From NCBI RefSeq assembly GCF_031928785.1, contig NZ_JARQAL010000002.1: a stretch of 64,000 nucleotides of DNA. The stretch is one strand, 5' to 3'. Numbering within the stretch: the first letter of the stretch is position 1; each line of letters starts with the position of its first letter. The translations under genes were made by a program, and so were the position numbers. The notes below the pieces were generated by a model. The model was given only the letters and a program-made list of their open reading frames with translations. It was not told the origin of the DNA and ran no database searches. Below are positions 1 to 8,671 of the stretch, piece after piece. This stretch comes from Enterococcus_C asini_A (lineage in GTDB: Bacteria > Bacillota > Bacilli > Lactobacillales > Enterococcaceae).

Positions 1-102
1 GCTGGGAAAAACATTCCTTTGGACGTTATCAACATGGCGGACTACGGCATGATGAACGGGGAAAATGTTTTAAAACAAGCATTCTCTTTGATTGAAGGCT
101 AA
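1..102 (+). CDS. PTS lactose/cellobiose-type IIB subunit, C-terminal fragment
   Basis: Only the last 33 codons are present; the gene enters from the left edge in frame 1 and ends at a TAA. The visible tail contains a valine-isoleucine-asparagine strand, the motif DYGMMNGENVLKQA and a final helix. This resembles the C-terminus of small PTS IIB proteins of the lactose/cellobiose family, which carry a phosphocysteine near the N-terminus (not visible here) and pass phosphate to the sugar during uptake. The call is family recognition from a short tail, so it is moderate. A terminator follows, so it is the last gene of its operon and is not linked to comFA. Confidence 0.65.
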   Translation, partial: AGKNIPLDVINMADYGMMNGENVLKQAFSLIEG

Positions 103-123
103 TTACAAATTACAATTTTTAAG

Positions 124-154
124 AAAAGACACTCATTATGGGTGTCTTTTTTTT
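124..154 (+). terminator. Rho-independent terminator of the PTS IIB operon
   Basis: The stem AAAAGACAC pairs with GTGTCTTTT around a short loop and is followed by a T run. It separates the PTS gene from comFA. Confidence 0.85.
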
Positions 155-202
155 GCCCTAAATACTACTGAGTGCGTATTTCTAAGGTAAAGGGGGGATT
201 TT

Positions 203-1498
203 GTGGAAGGAAAACAAGAGTTAGAAAAAATTGGAAACCATTTGCCAAAGTCAGGAAATCGCCGCTTAGGAATCGACTTTGTGAACGGTAGACCTCGTTG
301 CCAACGGTGTGGTACCTGGATTCCAAACGACTGTCAGTTAGAAGTGGGAGGTTATTTTTGTCCTGGCTGTCTTTTTCTCGGTCGAATCACCCAAGAGGAT
401 GAACTAGTTTGTTCCTATGAACCAATGGCTATTTCACCTCAAAAAGTCACCTGCACTTGGTCGGGGCAATTGACTGCAAAGCAACAGATTATCGCAGATG
501 AACTGACAACTTGTCTGACCCATAGGCAAAATGCTTTATTGTGGGCGGTGACTGGTTCTGGAAAGACGGAAATGCTGTTTCCTTTTATTACCCAAGCTTT
601 AAGCCAAGGACTACAAGTCTGTTTTGCTACGCCAAGAATTGATGTCTGCAATGAAATTTATCCCCGCTTAAAACAAGCTTTTGGGAAAACCAAGATATTA
701 TTACGTCATAGTCAAGGAGGAGAATGGCACTCTTTTCAACTTTTAGTGGCAACTACTCACCAATTATTGCATTTTTATCAAGCTTTTGATGTTTTAATAA
801 TTGATGAAAGTGATGCTTTTCCTTATGAGGGAGACCCAGTATTGTCTTTTGGGAGCCAGCAAGCATTAAAGCAAACCGGTTGTTTCGTTCATGTCACGGC
901 AACACCGAGTAAAGAGTTATTACACCGTTGCCAGCAAGAGAATTGGAAGGTTTTAACATTGTTTCAGCGGTATCATAAGCGACCCTTAGTAGTGCCTAAA
1001 TTGTATTTTTTAGAAGACTGGCCTCATTTACCTCAACGTAAGCGAAAACTCAAAAAATTAGCTCGTCTGTGTCTAGAGTTGTTAACAGATAATCAAGTCT
1101 TGCTTTTTTGTCCAGAGATTCCTTACTTGAAGGATTTGGAAAGAGCCTTAAAAATAATTTTACCTCAACTAAAGATTGCTTCAGTCTTTGCGGAAGATAA
1201 AAAGCGAGAAGAAAAGATTAAAAGAATGCGCCAAGGAAAATGGGATATTCTGTTGACCAGCACAGTATTGGAGCGAGGGGTGACTTTTGCCAGTGTTTCG
1301 GTGATTGTTCTGGGAGCAGAGCATCAAGTGTTTAAAAAGAGTACGTTAATTCAAGTTGCCGGACGAGTAGATCGAGTCGGTTCCTATCAAAAAGCGCGAG
1401 TGATTTTTTGTTTTCAAGAAATGACATATGCTATGCGACAAGCGATTCAAGAAATTAAAGTGTTGAACCAACAAGGAGGCAAAACAAATGATTTGTAG
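203..1498 (+). CDS. comFA: ComFA, DNA-uptake ATPase/helicase
   Basis: This is a DEAD-box-like ATPase of the late competence machinery, thought to drive single-stranded transforming DNA into the cytoplasm at the membrane. It begins at a GTG behind an AAAGGGGGG ribosome site. A four-cysteine zinc motif lies at about residues 34-56 (CQRCG ... CPGC). Walker A is AVTGSGKTE near residue 113, the Walker B region is IIDESDAFPY, and the motif III segment is VTATP. The helicase C-terminal half has a conserved AGRVDRVG segment. The length (431 aa) is normal for the family. Its last codons overlap comFC by 11 bases, so the two are translationally coupled. No ComK or ComX box was recognised upstream. Confidence 0.95.
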   Translation: MEGKQELEKIGNHLPKSGNRRLGIDFVNGRPRCQRCGTWIPNDCQLEVGGYFCPGCLFLGRITQEDELVCSYEPMAISPQKVTCTWSGQLTAKQQIIADELTTCLTHRQNALLWAVTGSGKTEMLFPFITQALSQGLQVCFATPRIDVCNEIYPRLKQAFGKTKILLRHSQGGEWHSFQLLVATTHQLLHFYQAFDVLIIDESDAFPYEGDPVLSFGSQQALKQTGCFVHVTATPSKELLHRCQQENWKVLTLFQRYHKRPLVVPKLYFLEDWPHLPQRKRKLKKLARLCLELLTDNQVLLFCPEIPYLKDLERALKIILPQLKIASVFAEDKKREEKIKRMRQGKWDILLTSTVLERGVTFASVSVIVLGAEHQVFKKSTLIQVAGRVDRVGSYQKARVIFCFQEMTYAMRQAIQEIKVLNQQGGKTNDL

Positions 1499-2171
1499 CT
1501 ATTGCCAAAAGAAAATCATTCGTAACTTGTCCATAAAAGAATTGCTACTCCCTTGGCAGATTCCAAAAGGTGAACTATGTACAAGATGTAAAGCGCTGTT
1601 TGTGCCCTTAAGAAAAGAGAATAGCTGTCTAGGCTGCATGCGACAAGAGACAACGGGGGTATGCGAAGATTGTCAAAATTGGCAGGCAGAATATCCCCGT
1701 TATGACTTTTGCCATCAGGCTTTATTTGCCTATGAAGAACATTTTGCCCAGTGGTTAACGGATTATAAATTTATGGGAGATTATCGATTACGCTATACTT
1801 TTTGCCAAGAAGTTGCTCATGCTTTAAAACCATATTCTGATTTTATACTGTGCCCTTTGCCCTTGAGTCCAGAGCGTTTGAATCAACGGGGCTTTAACCA
1901 GACCAGTGGCTTTTTAAAAGGAGCTGGTCTAGCTTATCAAGAATTGTTAGTCCGTTTAAAGACAGATGTCCCTCAATCTAAAAAGAAAAGAGCAGAACGC
2001 TTAGCTTTGACTCAGCCTTATGTATTAAATGGTTCTCCTGAAGTCATTCATGGAAAAAAGATACTATTAGTGGATGATGTGTATACCACGGGGCGTACGA
2101 TGTTTCATGCCGCTGAAGTAATCTTAAGTGCAAAGCCGGGATTGTTGCGAACCTTTTCCCTGGCTCGCTAA
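1488..2171 (+). CDS. comFC: ComFC, phosphoribosyltransferase-like competence protein
   Basis: This is the ComFC/GntX-type partner of ComFA in transformation; family members interact with ComFA and DprA and are needed for efficient DNA uptake. The N-terminus is rich in paired cysteines (CSYC, CTRC, CLGC, CEDC within the first 60 residues), a zinc-binding region. The C-terminal half carries the PRPP-binding signature ILLVDDVYTTGRTM near residue 190. The length (227 aa) is normal. The start ATG lies inside the end of comFA with an AAGGAGG site 8 bases upstream. Whether it acts on a phosphoribosyl substrate cannot be seen from the sequence. Confidence 0.93.
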   Translation: MICSYCQKKIIRNLSIKELLLPWQIPKGELCTRCKALFVPLRKENSCLGCMRQETTGVCEDCQNWQAEYPRYDFCHQALFAYEEHFAQWLTDYKFMGDYRLRYTFCQEVAHALKPYSDFILCPLPLSPERLNQRGFNQTSGFLKGAGLAYQELLVRLKTDVPQSKKKRAERLALTQPYVLNGSPEVIHGKKILLVDDVYTTGRTMFHAAEVILSAKPGLLRTFSLAR

Positions 2172-2208
2172 AAAGCTGAGAATCTGCTGAAATTGTTAGC
2201 GTTTCAGT

Positions 2209-2236
2209 TTGCAAAAAGGTTAGAGTTCGCTATAAT
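2209..2236 (+). promoter_or_regulatory. Sigma-A promoter of hpf
   Basis: TTGCAA is followed after 16 bases by a perfect TATAAT, about 65 bases upstream of the hpf start. Confidence 0.7.
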
Positions 2237-2305
2237 AAAGGTAAGAAGAGAGAGCGAGAGTGGTCCTTGTTCTTTCTTTAGTGGTAGACGAAAGGGGCAA
2301 TTGCT

Positions 2306-2860
2306 ATGTTCAGATACAATGTACGGGGAGAAAATATAGAGGTTACGGAAGCAATTCGTGATTACGTGGAGAAGAAAGTCGGTAAATTAGAACGTTACTT
2401 TTCCGATGTACCGGAAGCAACAGCACATGTGAATTTAAAAGTGTATACTGAAAAAACAGCGAAAGTTGAAGTAACGATTCCATTGCCTTACCTAGTATTA
2501 CGGGCAGAAGAAACTTCTCCAGATCTTTATGCAAGTATCGATTTGGTCGTGGATAAATTGGAACGCCAAATTCGCAAGTTCAAAACAAAAATTAACCGTA
2601 AATCTCGGGAAACAGCTTTACCTGATTCAGATGCAGGAGTGTTGTTTAACGTAGAAGCCGGTGAAGAAGAAAACGGCACTGATTTGGATATTGTACGGAC
2701 CAAACGTCTGTCACTAAAACCAATGGACAGTGAAGAAGCTGTTTTACAGATGAACATGTTAGGTCATAACTTCTTTATCTTTGAAGATGCTGAAACCAAT
2801 GGCACTAGCATTGTATATCGTCGTAAAGATGGCAAATATGGTTTGATTGAAACTGACTGA
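2306..2860 (+). CDS. hpf: Long-form ribosome hibernation promoting factor
   Basis: HPF binds the 30S decoding region and pairs 70S ribosomes into inactive 100S dimers in stationary phase or stress. The N-terminal S30AE domain (about residues 1-100) starts MFRYNVRGENIEVTEAI and carries the basic helix KLERQIRKFKTKI. After an acidic linker (about 105-125) comes the C-terminal dimerisation domain with KPMDSEEAVLQMNMLGH and the final VYRRKDGKYGLIE. At 184 aa this is the long form typical of Firmicutes, where one protein does both jobs. It is monocistronic, with its own promoter and terminator, next to secA as in enterococci. Confidence 0.97.
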   Translation: MFRYNVRGENIEVTEAIRDYVEKKVGKLERYFSDVPEATAHVNLKVYTEKTAKVEVTIPLPYLVLRAEETSPDLYASIDLVVDKLERQIRKFKTKINRKSRETALPDSDAGVLFNVEAGEEENGTDLDIVRTKRLSLKPMDSEEAVLQMNMLGHNFFIFEDAETNGTSIVYRRKDGKYGLIETD

Positions 2861-2872
2861 TTGAACTGATTG

Positions 2873-2902
2873 AAAAGCGGAGGCCTAGTCCTCCGCTTTT
2901 TT
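2873..2902 (+). terminator. Terminator of hpf
   Basis: Stem AAAAGCGGAGG pairs with CCTCCGCTTTT around a CCTAGT loop and ends in a T run. Confidence 0.9.
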
Positions 2903-3059
2903 GTATGACTTGTTTTTGAGGAGAGACAATGTCCAGCTGTTTTTTTAATTTCTAGTTCTAAGGTTATGCTAACTATTTCCTTTGGCGACAAGTAATGATA
3001 GAATAGATTGGAGAGTTTTTACTTTGAAACAATTTGATTTAAAGGAGAGTCATCTATAA

Positions 3060-5582
3060 ATGGCCAATTTTTTACGTAAAATCATTGAAAATGATAAAAA
3101 AGAATTAAAGCGATTGGATGCAATCGCTAATCAAGTGGAAAGTTATGCTTCTGCTATGGAAGCTTTATCTGATGAACAACTGCGGAATAAATCGGTGGAA
3201 TTCCGGGAATTGCTGAAAAATGGCAAAACTCTGGATGATATTTTGCCAGAAGCCTTTGCAGTTGTACGAGAAGGTGCTCGTCGGGTCTTAGGCTTGTACC
3301 CATACCATGTGCAGATCATGGGGGGGATTGTCTTACATGATGGCAATATCTCTGAAATGCGAACCGGTGAAGGGAAAACCTTAACGGCAACGATGCCCGT
3401 TTACTTAAACGCATTAAGCGGCGAAGGGGTACACGTAGTTACCGTCAATGAGTATTTAGCAACTCGGGACTCTTCAGAAATGGGAGAATTGTATAATTTC
3501 CTAGGGCTAACGGTCGGCTTGAATTTAAATTCCATGTCCGCTGAAGAAAAACGAGCAGCTTATGCGTGTGATATTACTTACAACACCAATAACGAACTAG
3601 GCTTTGACTATTTGCGAGACAATATGGTGGTTTATCGCAATCAAATGGTACAACGGCCATTGAACTTTGCCTTAGTGGATGAAGTGGATTCCATCTTAAT
3701 TGATGAAGCCCGGACACCGTTAATCATCTCGGGTCAAGCGGAAAAATCCACAGCATTGTACACCCGTACAGATAACTTTGTGAAACGGCTACAAGAAGAG
3801 GAAGATTATAAAATCGACATTCAATCTAAGACCATTGGCTTAACTGAGTCAGGGATTGAAAAAGCGGAAGAAACGTTTAACTTAGAAAACTTATACGATA
3901 TTGAAAACACCCCATTGACCCACCATATGGATCAAGCTTTGCGGGCGAACTACATCATGTTGCGAGACATTGACTATGTGGTTCAAGAGGGCAAAGTCTT
4001 AATCGTGGATCAGTTCACTGGGCGGATTATGGATGGACGTCGTTATTCTGATGGTTTGCACCAAGCCATTGAAGCCAAAGAAGGCGTGGAAATTGAAGAT
4101 GAAACAAAGACCATGGCGACAATCACCTTCCAGAATTACTTCCGGATGTATAAAAAACTAGCCGGGATGACCGGGACAGCCAAAACCGAAGAAGAAGAAT
4201 TCCGAGAAATTTACAACATGCAAGTTATCCAAATTCCAACCAATCGACCAATTATCCGGGATGATCGGGCAGATTTATTGTATCCAAGTTTGGATAGCAA
4301 ATTTAAAGCAGTGGTACAAGATATTAAAGACCGCCATCGCAAAGGTCAGCCAATCTTAGTCGGGACTGTAGCAGTGGAAACTTCCGAGCTCTTGTCTAAT
4401 TTATTGGATAAAGAACAAGTACCTCACGAAGTCCTAAATGCAAAAAATCACTTTAAAGAAGCTGAAATCATTTTAAATGCCGGGCAAAAAGGCGCTGTTA
4501 CCATCGCCACCAACATGGCTGGTCGGGGTACGGATATTAAACTAGGACTTGGTGTGGCAGAACTTGGCGGCTTAGCGGTTATTGGTACCGAACGCCATGA
4601 ATCTCGCCGGATTGATAATCAGTTGCGGGGACGTTCTGGTCGTCAAGGAGATCCAGGTGTATCTCAATTCTACCTCTCTTTAGAAGATGATTTGATGAAG
4701 CGTTTTGGTTCTGATCGGATTAAAGCTTTCATGGAACGGTTAAATGTGGCAGAAGAAGACCAGGTCATTCAATCGAAAATGATTACTCGTCAAGTGGAAA
4801 CTGCGCAAAAACGAGTGGAAGGAAATAACTACGATACCCGGAAAAACGTCTTGCAGTATGACGACGTGATGCGGGAACAACGGGAAGTCATGTATGGTCA
4901 ACGACAAGCTGTCATCATGGAAGATAAAGACCTTTCAAAAACCATGATGAACATGGTGAAACGTACCATCAATCGCATTGTAGACGCCCATACGGTATTA
5001 GAAAAGAGTCAGTGGAATTTAGAAGGTATCGTGGATTTTGCGGGGAATGTTTTGGTTCATGAAGATACCATTTCCCTAGCTGACCTTGAAGGCAAAGAAG
5101 CCCAAGAAATCAAAGATTATCTCTACAGTCGTGCCGAAGAAGTTTTCCAACAAAAAGCCGAACAATTAAACAGTCCAGAACAGCTTTTAGAATTTGAAAA
5201 AGTGGTTATCTTACGAGTGGTGGACTCCAAGTGGACTGACCATATCGACGCAATGGATCAATTACGTCAATCCATTGGGTTACGAGCATATGGTCAAAAC
5301 AATCCATTGGTAGAATATCAAACAGAAGGCTACAACATGTTTGAAGACATGATTGGTTCGGTTGAATATGAAGCAACTCGTTTGTTCATGAAAGCAGAGA
5401 TTCGTCAAAATGTTCAACGAGAACAAGTAGCCCAAGGACAACCAGAGCAAACGCCTGAGCAAGAAGCCAATCAGGCTAAACCACAACAGCCCGTTCACGT
5501 AGAAAAAGTTGGTCGGAATGATCCTTGCCCATGTGGTAGTGGCAAGAAATACAAAAACTGTCACGGCAAAGGAAAAGTCTAA
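3060..5582 (+). CDS. secA: SecA preprotein translocase ATPase
   Basis: SecA is the ATP motor that pushes unfolded secretory proteins through SecYEG. The first nucleotide-binding fold has Walker A MRTGEGKTLTA near residue 100 and the DEVDSILIDEARTPLIISG segment near residue 210. The second fold contains TNMAGRGTDIKLG and RGRSGRQGDPG. The C-terminus has the zinc-binding tail CPCGSGKKYKNCH after a proline/glutamine linker, which contacts SecB-like partners or ribosomes and lipid. The length (840 aa) is normal. The start follows AAAGGAGAG. Only one secA lies in the window, and there is no accessory secA2 here. Confidence 0.98.
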   Translation: MANFLRKIIENDKKELKRLDAIANQVESYASAMEALSDEQLRNKSVEFRELLKNGKTLDDILPEAFAVVREGARRVLGLYPYHVQIMGGIVLHDGNISEMRTGEGKTLTATMPVYLNALSGEGVHVVTVNEYLATRDSSEMGELYNFLGLTVGLNLNSMSAEEKRAAYACDITYNTNNELGFDYLRDNMVVYRNQMVQRPLNFALVDEVDSILIDEARTPLIISGQAEKSTALYTRTDNFVKRLQEEEDYKIDIQSKTIGLTESGIEKAEETFNLENLYDIENTPLTHHMDQALRANYIMLRDIDYVVQEGKVLIVDQFTGRIMDGRRYSDGLHQAIEAKEGVEIEDETKTMATITFQNYFRMYKKLAGMTGTAKTEEEEFREIYNMQVIQIPTNRPIIRDDRADLLYPSLDSKFKAVVQDIKDRHRKGQPILVGTVAVETSELLSNLLDKEQVPHEVLNAKNHFKEAEIILNAGQKGAVTIATNMAGRGTDIKLGLGVAELGGLAVIGTERHESRRIDNQLRGRSGRQGDPGVSQFYLSLEDDLMKRFGSDRIKAFMERLNVAEEDQVIQSKMITRQVETAQKRVEGNNYDTRKNVLQYDDVMREQREVMYGQRQAVIMEDKDLSKTMMNMVKRTINRIVDAHTVLEKSQWNLEGIVDFAGNVLVHEDTISLADLEGKEAQEIKDYLYSRAEEVFQQKAEQLNSPEQLLEFEKVVILRVVDSKWTDHIDAMDQLRQSIGLRAYGQNNPLVEYQTEGYNMFEDMIGSVEYEATRLFMKAEIRQNVQREQVAQGQPEQTPEQEANQAKPQQPVHVEKVGRNDPCPCGSGKKYKNCHGKGKV

Positions 5583-5584
5583 TT

Positions 5585-5613
5585 TTGACAAACCGCTAAA
5601 AAACTGGCACAAT
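5585..5613 (+). promoter_or_regulatory. Promoter of prfB overlapping the end of secA
   Basis: A perfect TTGACA sits 3 bases after the secA stop. A CACAAT -10 follows after 17 bases and is preceded by TGG, an extended -10. Transcription would start near 5620, just before the hairpin at 5631. Confidence 0.6.
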
Positions 5614-5630
5614 ATTCTAGGATATCGACG

Positions 5631-5660
5631 AGGTGGAGACAGATGTCTCCACCTTCTTTT
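5631..5660 (+). terminator. Hairpin between secA and prfB, terminator or leader structure
   Basis: AGGTGGAGACA pairs perfectly with TGTCTCCACCT around a 2-base gap, followed by the imperfect T run TCTTTT. It can end secA transcripts. Because the likely prfB promoter lies upstream of it, it is also in the prfB 5' leader. Confidence 0.65.
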
Positions 5661-5693
5661 GATGAAATGTATAAATAAAAAGGAGCGATTTTG

Positions 5694-6801
5694 ATGGAAT
5701 TAGCAGAAATTCGTAACACTTTAGCAGAAATGCAAACCAAAATCACCAGCTTCAGGGGGTCTCTTTGACTTAGATCAACTGGAAGAAGACATTGCCGAAG
5801 CCGAGCATAAAATGGCAGAACCGGGATTTTGGGATGATGGCGAAGCAGCCCAAGCAGTCATCAACGAAAACAATGCCAATAAGGCCGCTTACGATTCTTT
5901 TCAAGCTTTAGCCGGTGAAGTGGAAGAATTGGATATGATGTGTGAAATGGTAGCCGAAGAACCCGATGAAGAATTAGAAGCAGAATTAGTGGAACGTCTT
6001 CAAGGACTATCTGAAAAAATGCAGACTTATGAGCTGGCGATGTTACTAGATGAGCCATACGATCACAACAATGCCATTTTAGAGCTGCATCCAGGTGCTG
6101 GCGGTACCGAATCTCAGGACTGGGGCAGTATGCTTTTGCGCATGTATACTCGCTGGGCCGAACAACACGGTTATCAAGTGGAAACATTGGATTATCAAGC
6201 TGGCGATGAAGCAGGGATTAAAAGTGTGACTTTATTGATTAAAGGCTATAACGCTTATGGCTATTTGAAATCTGAAAAGGGCGTGCATCGTCTCGTGCGG
6301 ATTTCCCCTTTTGATTCAGCCAAACGTCGTCATACTTCATTTTGCTCTGTAGATGTGATGCCTGAGTTAGATGGCAATATTGATATCGAAGTCAATCCTG
6401 ATGATATTCGAGTGGATGTGTTTAGAGCTAGTGGCGCTGGGGGACAACATATTAACAAAACTTCTTCTGCGGTACGGATTACCCACGAACCTACGGGAAT
6501 TGTGGTTTCCAGTCAAGCCCAACGTTCCCAATTCCAAAACCGGGATACAGCTATGAGTATGTTGAAAGCCAAACTCTATCAATTGGAGTTGGAAAAACAA
6601 GAACAAGAAGCCGCCGCTTTACGGGGAGAACAGTTGGAAATTGGCTGGGGTTCTCAGATTCGTTCTTATGTTTTCCATCCTTATTCAATGGTCAAAGATC
6701 ATCGTACCAATCATGAAACCGGTAATGTACAAGCGGTGATGGATGGGGATTTGGACGGTTTTATTGACGCTTATTTGAAGTTAAAATTGAATCGTGAGTA
6801 A
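5694..6801 (+). CDS. prfB: Peptide chain release factor 2 with programmed +1 frameshift
   Basis: RF2 reads UAA and UGA stops and releases the peptide. Translation starts at ATG 5694 behind AAGGAGCG and runs 24 codons to an in-frame TGA at 5766. Shifting by one base at CTT continues at GAC 5767 and gives a protein of about 368 aa. The peptidyl-hydrolysis motif GGQ is in SGAGGQHINKTSS, and the stop-codon-reading tripeptide SPF is in RISPFDSAKRR. The second reading-frame segment alone would lack the N-terminal domain start, so the gene is not broken. The frameshift makes expression self-limiting: low RF2 favours the shift. The next gene is ftsE, a common Firmicute order. Confidence 0.97.
5754..5769 (+). 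promoter_or_regulatory. RF2 programmed frameshift signal
   Basis: The sequence AGGGGGTCTCTTTGAC has the three classical parts: an internal Shine-Dalgarno-like AGGGGG, the slippery CTT codon three bases later, and the UGA stop followed by C, a poor termination context. The in-frame TGA is at 5766-5768. Confidence 0.97.
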
Positions 6802-6859
6802 AAACATTGTGAAATGAAATGTAAATGTAACTTATTGAAAGCAAGCTGAAATATTCATA

Positions 6860-6868
6860 TGCTATACT
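6860..6868 (+). promoter_or_regulatory. Extended -10 promoter of ftsEX
   Basis: TGCTATACT is an extended -10 box about 38 bases before the ftsE start. No good -35 is present at 17 bases; a TTGAAA lies too far upstream. Confidence 0.45.
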
Positions 6869-6906
6869 ACGTGAGTATTGAAAACTAGTAAGATGGAGAG
6901 ATAGCC

Positions 6907-7593
6907 ATGATTGAAATGAAGGATGTAATGAAGAAGTACTCTAATGGTACGACTGCCATCCGTAATATCACGATCAACATCGATCAAGGTGAGTTTGTAT
7001 ATGTGGTCGGTCCTTCTGGTGCCGGGAAATCCACCTTTATCAAGTTGATGTATCGGGAAGAAAAAGCTACAAAAGGCACCTTGAATGTAGCGGGCTATGA
7101 CCTGCTTAAGATCAAAAATAAAGAAGTTCCCCTGTTGCGTCGGGAAATCGGCGTAGTCTTTCAGGATTATAAGTTATTGCCTAAAAAGACGGTCTACGAA
7201 AATGTAGCCTATGCCATGCAAGTTATCGGCCGTAAACCGAGAGAAATTAAAAAACGGGTCATGGAAGTATTAGACTTAGTGGGTTTAAAACACAAAGTGC
7301 GGGTTTTTCCTAGTGAATTATCCGGTGGGGAACAACAACGGGTTTCCATTGCCCGGGCCATTGTCAACACACCGAAAGTGATGATTGCCGATGAACCAAC
7401 GGGGAACTTGGATCCGGAAAACTCTTGGGAAATTATGAAACTTTTGGATCGTATCAATGCCCAAGGAACAACTGTGGTGATGGCAACCCATAATTCCACG
7501 ATTGTGAATACAATCCGTCATCGAGTAGTCGCCATTGAAAATGGTCGAATTATTCGCGACCAAGCGGAAGGGGAATACGGATACGATGATTAG
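6907..7593 (+). CDS. ftsE: FtsE, cell division ABC ATPase
   Basis: FtsE is the cytoplasmic ATPase of FtsEX, which transmits energy through the membrane to activate peptidoglycan hydrolases such as PcsB or CwlO-type enzymes during division. Walker A is GPSGAGKST near residue 36, the signature is LSGGEQQR, and Walker B is VMIADEPTGNLD followed by the switch histidine in MATHN. The length of 228 aa is normal. Its end overlaps ftsX by 8 bases, so the subunits are coupled. Confidence 0.97.
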   Translation: MIEMKDVMKKYSNGTTAIRNITINIDQGEFVYVVGPSGAGKSTFIKLMYREEKATKGTLNVAGYDLLKIKNKEVPLLRREIGVVFQDYKLLPKKTVYENVAYAMQVIGRKPREIKKRVMEVLDLVGLKHKVRVFPSELSGGEQQRVSIARAIVNTPKVMIADEPTGNLDPENSWEIMKLLDRINAQGTTVVMATHNSTIVNTIRHRVVAIENGRIIRDQAEGEYGYDD

Positions 7594-8470
7594 AACTTTT
7601 TTCCGTCATTTATTGGAAAGTATTAAAAGCTTAAAACGTAACGGCTGGATGACTGTTGCTTCCATCAGTGCGGTAACCATCACATTGTCTTTAGTAGGAA
7701 TTTTTATGGCGGTCATCATTAACGCTACCAAACTAGCAGAAGACATTGAAAGCAATGTGGACGTTTCAGTCTTTATCGAGTACGGCACAAAACAACCGGA
7801 AATCGATGCATTGGAAAAAGAATTAGAAGACTTGGATGAAGTCAAAGCGGTGAAATTCTCCAGTGCCGATGCCGAATTGGAAAAAATCAAGAAATCTATG
7901 GGACCGAAATGGGATCTCTTTGATGAAGATAGCAATCCTTTGTATGACGTTTTTGTAGTCAGCACCAATGACCCGAAAAAGACTAAGGCCGTGGCTAAAG
8001 AAGCTGGGGACTTGGAAAATGTTTACAAAGCAGATTACGGTGGTTTAGAGTCCGAAAAGATCTTCAAAATTTCTGAAATCGTGAAAACTTGGGGATTGGC
8101 TGCCGCGGCTCTACTATTATTTGTGGCGATGTTCTTAATTTCCAACACGATTCGGATTACGATTATCTCCCGAAAACGTGAGATTCAAATCATGCGTCTA
8201 GTAGGGGCGAAAAACGGCTATATTCGTTGGCCATTCTTTTTAGAAGGTGGTTGGATTGGGATTATTGGTTCATTGATTCCCGTAGCTTTAATGGTCTTTG
8301 GCTACCAACAAGTTTACGCGGTATTAAATCCCATTCTCTTGCGTTCCAATTACAGTATGGTACAGCCTGGAAACTTCAGTTGGCAAATTTCCATCGTGCT
8401 TTTAGCCGTTGGATTTATCATTGGTTCACTGGGGTCGGTCTTATCTATGCGCCGTTTCTTAAAAGTTTAA
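7586..8470 (+). CDS. ftsX: FtsX, cell division ABC permease
   Basis: FtsX is the membrane partner of FtsE. One membrane helix near residues 22-45 is followed by an extracellular loop of about 120 residues that contacts the hydrolase. Three more helices follow in the C-terminal half. The chosen start, ATG 7586 (MIRTFFRHLLESIKSL), follows an AAGGGGA ribosome site inside ftsE. An upstream in-frame ATG at 7535 would add 17 residues deep in ftsE and has no ribosome site. This gives 294 aa, usual for Gram-positive FtsX. Confidence 0.95.
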   Translation: MIRTFFRHLLESIKSLKRNGWMTVASISAVTITLSLVGIFMAVIINATKLAEDIESNVDVSVFIEYGTKQPEIDALEKELEDLDEVKAVKFSSADAELEKIKKSMGPKWDLFDEDSNPLYDVFVVSTNDPKKTKAVAKEAGDLENVYKADYGGLESEKIFKISEIVKTWGLAAAALLLFVAMFLISNTIRITIISRKREIQIMRLVGAKNGYIRWPFFLEGGWIGIIGSLIPVALMVFGYQQVYAVLNPILLRSNYSMVQPGNFSWQISIVLLAVGFIIGSLGSVLSMRRFLKV

Positions 8471-8477
8471 AAATAGT

Positions 8478-8508
8478 AGAATCCTGTCATTTGGCAGGAT
8501 TTTTTTTA
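8478..8508 (+). terminator. Terminator of ftsEX
   Basis: AATCCTG pairs with CAGGATT around TCATTTGG, with eight T residues after it. Confidence 0.88.
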
Positions 8509-8612
8509 GCTTTAATAAGGCAGTAGCTGGATTGAAAATGCAAAGAAAAATGCTTTGTCATTTGCAATCTAGAGTGCTGTCTGCTTTATTATGCCATTTC
8601 CTACCCTGTAAC

Positions 8613-8641
8613 TTTACAAGTTTTGTGAAGTTCGTTATGCT
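8613..8641 (+). promoter_or_regulatory. Promoter of cls
   Basis: TTTACA, a 17-base spacer and TATGCT lie about 30 bases upstream of the cls start. Confidence 0.65.
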
Positions 8642-8671
8642 AAAGTTGAGAAGGTTGTTGGGGGGCCGAAG

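Noticed and set aside
160..202. Possible competence box upstream of comFA (GTGCGTATTT)
   Set aside because: It matches neither the ComX box TACGAATA nor a ComK AT-box pair well enough to report.
5280..5612. 110-codon minus-strand ORF over the end of secA
   Set aside because: It is a shadow of secA in another frame, has no ribosome site and encodes a low-complexity hydrophobic sequence without a recognisable domain.
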